From: Pseudomonadales bacterium
GTDB taxonomy: Bacteria > Pseudomonadota > Gammaproteobacteria > Pseudomonadales > Pseudohongiellaceae
NCBI GenBank assembly: GCA_024234395.1
Contig: JACKOH010000001.1
Coordinates: 1,817,001 to 1,881,000 of the forward strand
DNA: 64,000 nt
Direction: 5' to 3'
Shown here: piece after piece, positions 1-8,750 of the stretch
Numbering within the stretch: the stretch's first letter is position 1
How the letters are laid out: the number at the start of each line of letters is the position of its first letter
The notes under the pieces: generated by a model
What the model was told of the DNA's origin: nothing
Database searches by the model: none
What the model saw: only the letters and a program-made list of their open reading frames with translations
Position numbers and translations under genes: made by a program

Positions 1-1475
1 TCTATTCGGACAATATCTGCTTAAGCGAAGAGGATCCCGAAGGCAAGGGCGCGGTCACTGTAACACCGAACCTTCTTGTCAACGGCCGTGGCGCTCGAGC
101 CAATATGTCCCTCAACGCCGCATTGACCTATAACGGCCTGGCTGACAGCGGCGTGGAGTGCTTCTCTCCAGTGGGTGCGGGGCTCACCAATCGTGTCTCA
201 TTCGTGCCCAGCTTGCGTTACACCGGTGACCTCGAAGTAGTGGAAGACTGGCTGACTCTTGAATCCAATGCAGTTGCGGTCAGAAATCCCATCGACCCCT
301 TTTCGCCGGGGGGTGTCAACCGGTTCGATGGCCGTGACAACCTCAATATCACCTACCAGTATGGCGCGGGGGCCAGGATTCAACGGCGGCTTTTTGACAA
401 CACAGGTTTTCTCCTGCGCTATTTTCATAATGAACAAGAGAACGCCGCCGACGTTCTGGGCAACAGCAGCGAGGACCGGGGCGAATTTCAACTGGGCACC
501 GGGCAGATGGGCAATGCGCAGATGGGTAACGGGCAGCTGCAGAACGGGCAGGCGGGAGCTGGACAATTGGGCGCCAATCAGGGAGGCAACCGCTTGAGCG
601 TCGGTATTTCTGGCCGCTACAGCAGATTCAAAACCGACGAAACGGTGTTTCAAGCCGCCCTGGAGAATACACTCTCATCTGTCGAGGTTAGAGCGGCTCT
701 GCAATTGAGTCGAAGCTGGCAGATCGATACACTTTTTGGCGAAGAATTTAACGAATTCATCAGTAACCGTGCGGATATTGACGGCACATACTGGGATGTT
801 GGACTGCGATGGTCGCCAAATAATCGGGTGGAAGTAAGGGTGGGCACCGGCGAACGATTTTTCGGCCGAACTCCGCGAATCAGTGCCCGCTACCGTCATC
901 GACGTAGCGATGTGATCGTCGATTATACCCGTTCATTGACTGTACCTCGAAATCTGCGGGCAGCCAACCAGGGTCCAGACGACCCGCTCGGCCCTGACTT
1001 CGATCAGTTCCTCGGCGATCCGTTAACGTTGAACGGGCAACCGACGTTCATCGACAATTCGCCTATCCTCAACGAACGCCTGAGTATCAGATACCGTTTC
1101 ACCGCAAGGCGCACTTCGGTCAGCATCAATGCCTCAGATTCCAGGCAGTCGCGCACAGAGGATTTCAGCGAGGCTGTTTTCTCCGATCTGGCGTTCAGAC
1201 TTACCAGGTCGCTGGCGGCTAACCTGACTGCAAATATACAGGTAAGGTGGAGTGACAGAAGTAGCGAAGGTAGCAACCGCAACGTGGGGTTTTTTGGCCA
1301 GAATGCGGAAACCTGGGACTTGGAGGTCGGTCTCGGCCGCAGGCTGGGCAATAACACCAATCTAAACCTGGGTTTTGCCCACAGGCGCCGCGAAGCAGAC
1401 TCCAGTTCCGAGTTTGCCGTGTTCAATCAGTTTGAGGAAAACCGGTTGACTCTCTCCTTAACGCATCAGTTTTAA
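1..1475 (+). CDS. XrtA/PEP-CTERM system outer-membrane beta-barrel protein (5' partial)
   Basis: The frame is open from the first base (codons from position 3), so the start lies upstream; the ATG at 105 is internal. The text YSDNICLSEEDPEGKGAV followed by alternating polar/hydrophobic strands and a C-terminal ...LTLSLTHQF ending in Phe is typical of an outer-membrane beta-barrel and fits the TIGR03016 family found at the head of XrtA exopolysaccharide loci. It probably forms the outer-membrane export or anchoring component. An unusual Gln/Gly/Asn-rich insert (positions 486-590) interrupts the barrel. It is followed 46 bases later by the epimerase gene. The family call rests on motif and context; the barrel nature is well supported. 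Confidence 0.8.
   Translation, partial: YSDNICLSEEDPEGKGAVTVTPNLLVNGRGARANMSLNAALTYNGLADSGVECFSPVGAGLTNRVSFVPSLRYTGDLEVVEDWLTLESNAVAVRNPIDPFSPGGVNRFDGRDNLNITYQYGAGARIQRRLFDNTGFLLRYFHNEQENAADVLGNSSEDRGEFQLGTGQMGNAQMGNGQLQNGQAGAGQLGANQGGNRLSVGISGRYSRFKTDETVFQAALENTLSSVEVRAALQLSRSWQIDTLFGEEFNEFISNRADIDGTYWDVGLRWSPNNRVEVRVGTGERFFGRTPRISARYRHRRSDVIVDYTRSLTVPRNLRAANQGPDDPLGPDFDQFLGDPLTLNGQPTFIDNSPILNERLSIRYRFTARRTSVSINASDSRQSRTEDFSEAVFSDLAFRLTRSLAANLTANIQVRWSDRSSEGSNRNVGFFGQNAETWDLEVGLGRRLGNNTNLNLGFAHRRREADSSSEFAVFNQFEENRLTLSLTHQF
486..590 (+). repeat. 15-bp imperfect tandem repeat, seven units, coding
   Basis: Seven in-frame 15-base units encode pentapeptides of the form (G/A/N)Q(M/L/A)G(N/A/T), e.g. 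GQMGN-AQMGN-GQLQN. The insert lies in what should be an extracellular or periplasmic loop of the barrel protein. Unit-number variation by slippage would keep the frame. Confidence 0.85.
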
Positions 1476-1521
1476 CCCACGCGTACCAGAACCAGCATCC
1501 CAATCAGTTCCGGAAAACTCA

Positions 1522-2670
1522 ATGACACAGCAGAATTCATCCAGGCCGCACATTCTCTGCGTGGTGGGAGCGCGGCCCAACTTCATGAAGATAGCGCCTA
1601 TGATGCGCGCCTTCAGAGCGCCAGGAAGCGGGATGACCGCCAGTCTCGTGCATACCGGGCAACACTACGACGAGGCCATGAAGCACACATTTTTCGACCA
1701 GCTCCACATTCCCGAACCAGATGTCGATCTGGGGGTAGGTTCAGGCAGTCATGCCGTGCAGACCGCTCAAATCATGCAACGTTTCGAGCCGGTTCTGGAC
1801 GAGAAGCAACCATCGGCGGTGCTGGTCGTGGGTGATGTCAATTCCACCATCGCCTGTGCCCTGGTGGCTGCCAAGAAACACGTGCCGGTCATACACGTCG
1901 AAGCTGGGCTTCGCAGTGGTGACCGTTCCATGCCGGAAGAAATAAACCGTGTGCTGACCGATCAGCTTTCGGACCTGCTGTTTACGACCGAGGCGACAGC
2001 CGCCACCAACCTGCACCGCGAGGGCATCGCTGCTGAAAAAGTCTTTTTTGTCGGGAATGTGATGATTGATTCACTTCGCTACAATCTGCCCACTGCCACG
2101 CCGGCTTCCAGCACTCTGACGGCCGCGGGAGCATCTGAGGCTTACCAAGGCGGAAACTATGGACTGCTGACCCTGCACCGTCCGTCCAATGTGGACGATC
2201 CTGCCACATTGCGCCTATTGCTTCAGACGCTCACAGAAATCAGCAAGCTTACGCCCCTGGTTTTCCCGGTCCATCCCCGGACGCGGGGCCGAATTACCGA
2301 TGCGGGACTGGACGACTTGCTGGACAAAGCCGATATCCTGTGTCTGCCGCCCCAGGGTTACCTCGAAATGCTGGGCCTGATGGCAGATGCGCGGCTGGTG
2401 CTCACCGATTCCGGCGGTATCCAGGAAGAAACCACAGCACTCGGTGTGCCCTGCCTGACCCTGCGAGAAAATACTGAACGCCCTATCACGGTCGAGCAGG
2501 GCACCAACACCGTGGTTGGCACTGACCCGGACACTATTCACCGCGCTCATAAAAGCATTTTGAGTGGCACCGGCAAGGCAGGCCGTGCACCCGAGCTCTG
2601 GGATGGCCAGGCAGCCGAACGGATCACATCGATAATTACCCAGTGGTACCGGGCAGCGAGGGCAGCCTGA
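1522..2670 (+). CDS. wecB: UDP-N-acetylglucosamine 2-epimerase (non-hydrolysing)
   Basis: 382 residues, full length. It interconverts UDP-GlcNAc and UDP-ManNAc in the cytoplasm, supplying ManNAc-type sugars. Visible family motifs are GARPNFMKIAPM at the N-terminus, HTGQHYDEAM, the VEAGLRSGDRSMPEEINR active-site segment, LTLHRPSNVD, and the nucleotide-binding LTDSGGIQEE and GTN segments near the C-terminus. The ATG follows a weak GGAAAA ribosome site. The stop codon overlaps the next start (TGATG). This is the standard second gene of XrtA loci. Confidence is high; hydrolysing relatives would have a different C-terminal pattern. Confidence 0.93.
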   Translation: MTQQNSSRPHILCVVGARPNFMKIAPMMRAFRAPGSGMTASLVHTGQHYDEAMKHTFFDQLHIPEPDVDLGVGSGSHAVQTAQIMQRFEPVLDEKQPSAVLVVGDVNSTIACALVAAKKHVPVIHVEAGLRSGDRSMPEEINRVLTDQLSDLLFTTEATAATNLHREGIAAEKVFFVGNVMIDSLRYNLPTATPASSTLTAAGASEAYQGGNYGLLTLHRPSNVDDPATLRLLLQTLTEISKLTPLVFPVHPRTRGRITDAGLDDLLDKADILCLPPQGYLEMLGLMADARLVLTDSGGIQEETTALGVPCLTLRENTERPITVEQGTNTVVGTDPDTIHRAHKSILSGTGKAGRAPELWDGQAAERITSIITQWYRAARAA

Positions 2671-3548
2671 TGCAGGATGCACTGACCTCAACTCCAGTCA
2701 ACGCGATGAGTGTGGATGTGGAAGACTACTTCCAGGTCTCCGCCTTTGCGCCCCATATTCAGCGCCAAAGCTGGGAATCCACGCCGTTGCGGATAGAAAC
2801 CAACGTTAACCGCATCCTGGCTTTGTTTGATCACCATGGCGTCAAAGCCACATTCTTTACGCTGGGCTGGGTAGCCGAGCGTCTGCCCGCCATGGTGCAC
2901 CACATCGTGGCCGAAGGCCACGAGCTGGCCAGTCACGGCTGGGAACACACCCGAGTCAGCGCCCAGTCTCCCGAGAGCTTTCGCGACGACATCACCCGAA
3001 CCAGAGCGCTGCTGGAAGACATCGGGGGAGTACCAGTGAATGGCTATCGAGCCGCCAGCTACTCCATTGGCAACGATACACCGTGGGCCCACAAAATACT
3101 GGCAGACGCCGGCTATCGCTACAGTTCCAGCATAGTCCCGGTCCGACATGATCACTATGGCGTTCCGGATGCGTCCCGCTTTGCCTTCCCCGCTGCGGGT
3201 GGGTGTATCACAGAGATCCCGGTGACCACGGTTTCCCTGGCCGGCCGCAATATCAACTGCGGTGGCGGCGGCTGGTTCCGCCTGTTTCCCTACCATTTTT
3301 CACGCTGGGCACTGCGCCATGTCAATCAGCAAGAACAGGAGAGCGGCCTATTCTATTTTCATCCCTGGGAGATCGATCCGGAGCAGCCGCGACCCAAGGG
3401 TCTGACGATTAAGACACGCTTCCGCCATTATGTGAATCTCAAACGAATGGAGCCCCGCCTGGATCGTCTGCTGCGTGACTTTCAGTGGGACCGAATGGAT
3501 CGCGTATTCGCGGCGGCCATAGAAGCTTCGGCTTCGGTGCACCAGTGA
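2670..3548 (+). CDS. XrtA system polysaccharide deacetylase (NodB-like)
   Basis: 292 residues from the ATG that overlaps the wecB stop (TGATG); an in-frame codon at 2643 would add nine residues lying inside wecB. Motifs: SVDVEDYFQV (Asp16, Asp19), SHGWEHTRV (metal-ligand candidates His89 and His93), YRAASYSIG, and a C-terminal FHPWEIDPEQPR. These match the exosortase-associated polysaccharide deacetylase family (TIGR03006), which removes N-acetyl groups from lipid- or polymer-linked sugars. It sits between wecB and the FemAB-like gene, as in other XrtA loci. No signal peptide is visible, so action on a cytoplasmic or membrane intermediate is an inference. Confidence 0.88.
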   Translation: MQDALTSTPVNAMSVDVEDYFQVSAFAPHIQRQSWESTPLRIETNVNRILALFDHHGVKATFFTLGWVAERLPAMVHHIVAEGHELASHGWEHTRVSAQSPESFRDDITRTRALLEDIGGVPVNGYRAASYSIGNDTPWAHKILADAGYRYSSSIVPVRHDHYGVPDASRFAFPAAGGCITEIPVTTVSLAGRNINCGGGGWFRLFPYHFSRWALRHVNQQEQESGLFYFHPWEIDPEQPRPKGLTIKTRFRHYVNLKRMEPRLDRLLRDFQWDRMDRVFAAAIEASASVHQ

Positions 3549-3568
3549 AACAATCGGGAAGTGGCCCT

Positions 3569-4615
3569 ATGAGCTTTAATGTTCGCGAGTGCGCGGAGAC
3601 CGATCAGGCCGCCTGGGACGCCTACGTGGAGCAGCATCCCCAGGCCACGTTCTGCCATCGCTTCGGCTGGCGCCGGGTGCTACAGGATGCCTTCGGGCAC
3701 GACGGCCGTTTTCTGTTGGCAGAGGAAGCGGACGCCCCAGAGCCGGGGCGGATTGTCGGTATCCTGCCGCTGGCGCTGGTGCGGAGCCGGCTGTTTGGCA
3801 CCAAGCTCGCCAGTCTCCCGTTCTGCGTCTATGGCGGGATCCTCGCCGACGGCGACGATGCCGAGGCGGCACTGCGAGAGGCTGCCTGCAAACTGGCAGA
3901 ACAATTGAACGTCGAGGCACTCGAACTGCGAAACACTCTCCCATCAAATTCCGGCTGGCCCGTCAAGGATCTGTACTATACGTTCCGCAAAGAGATCAGT
4001 GCTGACCACGAAGCCAACATGAAGGCCATACCCAACAAGCAGCGGGCCATGGTGCGCAAGGGTATCGCCAACGATCTGAGCAGCGAGGAAGATGCCGGAT
4101 GTGAGCGTTTCTACCGGGTTTACTCCGAAAGCGTCCGTAATCTTGGCACCCCGGTATTCAAGCGCCGCTACCTGGAAATCCTGCGGGACGAATTTGGACA
4201 AGATTGCCGCGTGTTGATGATCCGGCACGGCAATCAGGATGTCGCCGGGGTAATGAGTTTCTATTTCCGCCATGAAGTGCTGCCCTACTATGGCGGCAGC
4301 GTCGCTCGAGCTCGCAGCATAAAGGGCTGTAATGATTTTATGTACTGGGAGCTGATGCGCCGCAGTGCCGAAGAGGGGTTGACCGGATTCGACTTCGGAC
4401 GCAGCAAACTCGATACCGGGCCGTTCAAGTTCAAGAAGAACTGGGGATTCAAGCCGCAACCGTTGCCCTATGAGTACTACCTGGTCCACACGGACGAAAT
4501 GCCCGATGTTAACCCCAATAATCCTCGCTATCGGCGCCTGGTGGACACTTGGAAACGCCTGCCACTGCCCCTGGCGAACCTGCTGGGCCCGCCCCTGGCA
4601 AGGAGTCTCGGTTGA
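3569..4615 (+). CDS. FemAB family XrtA/PEP-CTERM-associated protein
   Basis: 348 residues. The ATG at 3569 follows GGGAAG with about eight bases of spacing; a longer frame begins at 3485 inside the deacetylase gene. The sequence SFNVRECAETDQAAWDAYVEQHPQAT at the start, RAMVRKG in the middle and GFDFGRSKLDTGPFKFKKNW near the end are typical of the GNAT/FemAB-like fold of TIGR03019. It probably transfers an acyl or aminoacyl group to a sugar or lipid intermediate; donor and acceptor are unknown. Its stop codon overlaps the following GT start. Confidence 0.87.
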   Translation: MSFNVRECAETDQAAWDAYVEQHPQATFCHRFGWRRVLQDAFGHDGRFLLAEEADAPEPGRIVGILPLALVRSRLFGTKLASLPFCVYGGILADGDDAEAALREAACKLAEQLNVEALELRNTLPSNSGWPVKDLYYTFRKEISADHEANMKAIPNKQRAMVRKGIANDLSSEEDAGCERFYRVYSESVRNLGTPVFKRRYLEILRDEFGQDCRVLMIRHGNQDVAGVMSFYFRHEVLPYYGGSVARARSIKGCNDFMYWELMRRSAEEGLTGFDFGRSKLDTGPFKFKKNWGFKPQPLPYEYYLVHTDEMPDVNPNNPRYRRLVDTWKRLPLPLANLLGPPLARSLG

Positions 4616-5928
4616 TGCCTATCGCAACCGTGGCACAGGCGGAGATGCAGAAATCAGAATCCGCGGCATCGAGCAGCGCCAGGACACCGCTGCTTTTCCT
4701 TTGCCATCGTATTCCGTTTCCTCCCACCAAAGGGGACAAGATCCGGTCGTTTCACCTGCTTCGACACCTGAGTCAGCATTTCGATATCTATCTGGCCGGA
4801 TTCATCGATGACCCGGCGGACTGGAGCGGCGTCGATGAACTCGGCGATTTTTGCCGGGAAAAATATTTCCGCCCACTCAGAGCCGGCCTTGCGAAATGGA
4901 AGAGCCTGACTGGGCTGCTGACGGGCAGAGCGTTGACGTTGCCCTACTATGCCGATGCCAGGATGCAGCGCTGGGTCGAGCAAACCTGTGCAGCTAGAGG
5001 GATTCAACATGTACTGGTCTATTCCGCCGCCATGGCACAGTTTGTGCCCTGTGGTGGTGAGCATTTCGAACGCAAGGTGATAGATTTTGTCGATGTGGAC
5101 TCCGACAAGTGGAACCAGTTTGCCGAGCAGAAGCCCTGGCCACTTAGTTGGCTGTACCGGCGGGAAGCGCGTCAATTACTTAACTTTGAGAAGGAAATTG
5201 CATCTGAATTTGATGCGAGTCTTTTCGTTTCCGCAGCGGAAGCGTCGCTATTCCGGCAACTTTCGCCAGAGACTGCCGATAAGACCGGGCACTACAACAA
5301 CGGAGTCGATTTCCATTATTTCGACCCGGAAGCCGACTCGGTATCCGCGCAACAAAATCCTTACCCGGAGGGGTGCCGGATTCTGGTTTTCACCGGGGCA
5401 ATGGACTATTGGCCCAACGTGGATGCAGTCACCTGGTTTGCCAATGAAGTTCTGCCCATGTTACGCAGCAGGTACCCGGAACTGACCTTTTTCATCGTCG
5501 GCAGCAACCCAGGACCCAATGTTCAACGGTTGGCAAAATTGCCTGGTGTCACGGTGACCGGCCGCGTACCCGATATCAGGCCCTGGCTGAAACACGCCCT
5601 GGCGGCTGTGGCGCCGATGCGTGTGGCAAGAGGCGTACAGAACAAGGTTCTCGAGGGCATGGCCATGGCACTACCGGTTCTGGTGAGCCGCAAGGGCCTG
5701 GAAGGTATCGACGCCCGCCACTGTGAACATGTGTTGCTGGCTGACCAGCCTGAAGAGTACCTGGCCGCTGTCGATGGACTTGTCGGCGGCTCATTTCCTG
5801 ATATCGGATCACAGGCCCGTCACAGAATACAGCAGCAATTCGATTGGAATCAGACTCTCCCAGCGGTAGTTAATCTTCTGACAACAGAAACCGCCCGGTC
5901 AGCCAGAGGGGCAGGTGTGCAGCAATGA
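4615..5928 (+). CDS. XrtA system GT4-type glycosyltransferase (TIGR03087-like)
   Basis: 437 residues from the ATG overlapping the FemAB stop. Near the N-terminus it carries LLFLCHRIPFPPTKGDKIRSFHLL, the hallmark of this XrtA-associated GT-B subfamily, and the C-terminal nucleotide-sugar domain has FTGAMDYWPNVDAV, FFIVGSNPGPNVQRL and ARGVQNKVLEGMAMALPV. The Glu of the family's EX7E-like motif lies in KVLEGMA. It probably acts at the cytoplasmic face of the inner membrane in repeat-unit assembly. Stop and next start overlap (ATGA). Confidence 0.88.
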   Translation: MPIATVAQAEMQKSESAASSSARTPLLFLCHRIPFPPTKGDKIRSFHLLRHLSQHFDIYLAGFIDDPADWSGVDELGDFCREKYFRPLRAGLAKWKSLTGLLTGRALTLPYYADARMQRWVEQTCAARGIQHVLVYSAAMAQFVPCGGEHFERKVIDFVDVDSDKWNQFAEQKPWPLSWLYRREARQLLNFEKEIASEFDASLFVSAAEASLFRQLSPETADKTGHYNNGVDFHYFDPEADSVSAQQNPYPEGCRILVFTGAMDYWPNVDAVTWFANEVLPMLRSRYPELTFFIVGSNPGPNVQRLAKLPGVTVTGRVPDIRPWLKHALAAVAPMRVARGVQNKVLEGMAMALPVLVSRKGLEGIDARHCEHVLLADQPEEYLAAVDGLVGGSFPDIGSQARHRIQQQFDWNQTLPAVVNLLTTETARSARGAGVQQ

Positions 5929-7550
5929 CTGAAGTCTCCAACACAGAAACTGCAACCGCTGCCAATCCGCCCACCAGTCGATTAACAAGTAGCTGCTGGC
6001 TGGTAATCATTCTGAGTCTTTATGTCCTGATTGTCACTGCGCTCTTCCATGACACCGCACAATCCATGGTATCCACCTGGCTGCGTACCGATATGTACGC
6101 CCATGGCTTTCTGATACCGCCGTTATGCGCCTATCTGGCATGGCGACTGAGGGGCCACCTGAGTACACTGTCGGTAAGACCGGAACCCCGCGTTTTGGTT
6201 CTGACATTAGGCGCCGGTGTGGCATGGTTGTTTGCCAACCTGGTGGATGTGAACGTAATTCAGGAACTGGCTTACATAGCCATGCTGGTAAGCGGCATCT
6301 GGGCTATTGTGGGAACAGCTGTGGCCAGGCGCTTCGCATTTCCACTGGGCTTTCTCTTTCTCTCCGTGCCCATGGGATCCGGGTTGATTCCGCCGCTGAT
6401 GGAGTTCACTGCCGACACGACTGAAAGTCTATTACGAGCCAGCGGCATACCAGTGCTTCGAGAGGGTATGTTCATGTATCTGCCCACCGGCACATGGTCC
6501 ATCGTCGAGGCCTGCAGCGGCGTAAATTATGTAATCGCCTCAGTGACACTCGGACTTTGCTATGCACACCTGAATTACACCAGCCTATGGCGGCAATCAG
6601 CCTTTATACTGGCGGCTATCGTCACGCCGGTGCTTGCAAACAGCGCACGAGCCTATTTCGTCGTACTGGCGGGCCACCTGAGTGACATGCGGCTTGGTAC
6701 CGGTGAGGATCATATCGTGTTTGGCTGGGTATTCTTTGGCGCCGTTATGATGCTGATGTTCTGGATAGGCAGTTACTGGCAACAGCCTGAAGCAGTGCCC
6801 CCTCCCCCCGACCGGTCGGCAAGCGAGTTGCCGGTCAATGCGCTGGCCAAAGTCTGTGGCATAACCCTGGTCTGCGCCGCCCTGTGGCCGGCGCTCTCGG
6901 CTGCCATGAATCGCGGCGGTGGTCCGATCGAAATTGTCACACTTGAACCACCTACCGCTCAACCTGACTGGCATTATGCCGATGATTCAGATTGGCAATG
7001 GCAACCGTTTCAATCAGGAGCAGACCAGGAACTGGATCGAGTCTACGTCAAGCAGACCAACATCGAAACACTCGCAGTGGGGCTGCATCTTCGTCAATAC
7101 CTGCAACAGGGGCAGGGCTCTGAACTGATCGACTCGTCCCTCATACCCTGGCGTCCCGAGTCGGGGGACTGGGAAGTCGTCAATCTGCAAAACGTGGTTA
7201 CCGACCTGGCGGTTCCAGATCATGCCACTGAGGCCCGGCTCGTTTCAGGTCGCGTCGAACTGCTGGTTTGGTCCTGGTATCGAATTGACCAGCGGCACAT
7301 TACCAACCTGTATGTGGCGAAGTTGCTGGAAGCCAAACAGCAGCTGCTCCAGGGCCAGCGCCGCGGTGCCAGGATATTCATCTCGACGCCGCTGAATGGG
7401 GATACCTTACAGGCCCGGCAGTCACTGCGAGATTTTATTGCGGACCACCTGACCGCAATCGAAAATTCTCTGGACCTTGGGATTTCCCAACCGCTCAACC
7501 TGACTGCAATTTCCCTGGAGGAGCCTGCTTCTCCCAAAGGGGACAGGTAA
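5925..7550 (+). CDS. xrtA: Exosortase A fused to EpsI domain
   Basis: 541 residues. The N-terminal half is a multi-spanning membrane protein with the exosortase catalytic set: Cys197 in VEACSGVNY, Arg242 in ANSARAYFVV and His263 in GEDHIVFGW. The C-terminal part, from about residue 300 (one more membrane segment, then a soluble domain containing GGGPIEIVTLEPP and VWSWYRID), is an EpsI-like domain. Exosortase A cleaves and sorts PEP-CTERM proteins at the inner membrane, coupled to exopolysaccharide production. The start overlaps the previous GT stop. All catalytic residues are present, so it should be functional. Confidence 0.95.
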   Translation: MTEVSNTETATAANPPTSRLTSSCWLVIILSLYVLIVTALFHDTAQSMVSTWLRTDMYAHGFLIPPLCAYLAWRLRGHLSTLSVRPEPRVLVLTLGAGVAWLFANLVDVNVIQELAYIAMLVSGIWAIVGTAVARRFAFPLGFLFLSVPMGSGLIPPLMEFTADTTESLLRASGIPVLREGMFMYLPTGTWSIVEACSGVNYVIASVTLGLCYAHLNYTSLWRQSAFILAAIVTPVLANSARAYFVVLAGHLSDMRLGTGEDHIVFGWVFFGAVMMLMFWIGSYWQQPEAVPPPPDRSASELPVNALAKVCGITLVCAALWPALSAAMNRGGGPIEIVTLEPPTAQPDWHYADDSDWQWQPFQSGADQELDRVYVKQTNIETLAVGLHLRQYLQQGQGSELIDSSLIPWRPESGDWEVVNLQNVVTDLAVPDHATEARLVSGRVELLVWSWYRIDQRHITNLYVAKLLEAKQQLLQGQRRGARIFISTPLNGDTLQARQSLRDFIADHLTAIENSLDLGISQPLNLTAISLEEPASPKGDR

Positions 7551-8738
7551 ATGAGGCAGTCGTCGCAGCCCCCCCAGCTGGTGCATATCATATTTGCACT
7601 AGGCACCGGCGGGCTGGAAAACGGCCTGGTCAATATCATCAACCGATGCCCGCCAGAGCGCTATCGGCATGCGATTATCTGCCTGAGCCAGGCCGAGGAT
7701 TTCGCCCGACGCCTGACAGCACCGGATGTCGAGGTTATCGAACTGCACAAAAAGCCCGGCCACGACCTCGGGATGTACTGGCGCCTCTGGCGACACCTGC
7801 GCCGCCTGCGCCCCGCTATAGTCCACACCCGCAACCTGGCTGCCCTCGAGACCCAGATACTGGGCCTGCTGATGCCCCGCTGTAAACGTGTCCATGGCGA
7901 GCACGGCCGGGACATGCATGACCTCGATGGCAGTAACCGGAAGTACAACAGCCTACGCCGTTTTCTCAGTCCTTTGATCCATCGGTTCGTGGCCGTAAGT
8001 CAGGATCTGTCTCGATGGCTTACGGAAACCGTCGGAATTCCGGCAGATAAGGTCACCCAGATCTACAATGGCGTGGATACCCGGCGCTTCGCCCCGGTAC
8101 CCGACGATCCAACTGACGTGGCAGACTTGCCAGAAGGCTTCCGCCGGCGGAGTGATCGCCTTGTGATCGGCACGGTAGGACGCCTGGCGGCGGTGAAGGA
8201 TCAGCGGCTGTTGCTTGAAGCCATGCACCGGCTCCTGGCTGAGAGACCGGAACTACGCGATACGCTTCGCCTGATTATCGTCGGCGACGGCCCCGAGCGA
8301 GAAGCACTGATCACCCGGATCGAGCAGCTCTCATTGCAAGACAGCGTCTGGCTTGCAGGGGACCGGGAAGACATTCCGGAGTTGCTGCGAGCCCTGGATC
8401 TCTTTGCCCTCCCCTCGCTGGCAGAAGGCATTTCCAACACCATTCTTGAAGCCATGGCCAGCGGGCTTCCCGTCGTTGCCTCGTCTGTCGGTGGCAATCC
8501 CGAGCTGGTGCAGGAAGAACAGACGGGACTGTTGTTCCCGGCCGGCGATGAAGAGGCGCTGACTCATGCCCTCAATCGCCTGATCGACGACCTACCACTC
8601 CGGCAGGCCATGGGTCTGGCTGCGACAGCTTACATCAGGCGGCATTTCGACTGGCAGCGCACAGTAGAAAGTTACCTGGCTGTGTATGATGCGCTTTTGT
8701 ATCCAGAAACCATTCGTTCCGGCGTGAGAGAACACTGA
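7551..8738 (+). CDS. XrtA system GT4-type glycosyltransferase (TIGR03088-like)
   Basis: 395 residues. The ATG follows the xrtA TAA directly and a GGGGACAGG ribosome site precedes it. Motifs: LVHIIFALGTGGLENGLVNI at the N-terminus, VHTRNLAALE, VSQDLSRWL, IYNGVDTRRF, GTVGRLAAVKDQ, IIVGDGPER, and the donor-binding SLAEGISNTILEAMASGLPVVA. These mark a retaining GT4 of the second XrtA-specific subfamily. Context and motif agreement are strong; the sugar transferred cannot be read from the sequence. Confidence 0.9.
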   Translation: MRQSSQPPQLVHIIFALGTGGLENGLVNIINRCPPERYRHAIICLSQAEDFARRLTAPDVEVIELHKKPGHDLGMYWRLWRHLRRLRPAIVHTRNLAALETQILGLLMPRCKRVHGEHGRDMHDLDGSNRKYNSLRRFLSPLIHRFVAVSQDLSRWLTETVGIPADKVTQIYNGVDTRRFAPVPDDPTDVADLPEGFRRRSDRLVIGTVGRLAAVKDQRLLLEAMHRLLAERPELRDTLRLIIVGDGPEREALITRIEQLSLQDSVWLAGDREDIPELLRALDLFALPSLAEGISNTILEAMASGLPVVASSVGGNPELVQEEQTGLLFPAGDEEALTHALNRLIDDLPLRQAMGLAATAYIRRHFDWQRTVESYLAVYDALLYPETIRSGVREH

Positions 8739-8750
8739 GGAAAGAGTCCC

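Noticed and set aside
3576..4005. Long overlapping frames on both strands inside the FemAB-like gene
   Set aside because: High-GC shadow frames; Arg/Pro-rich translations without domains, fully inside a well-supported gene.
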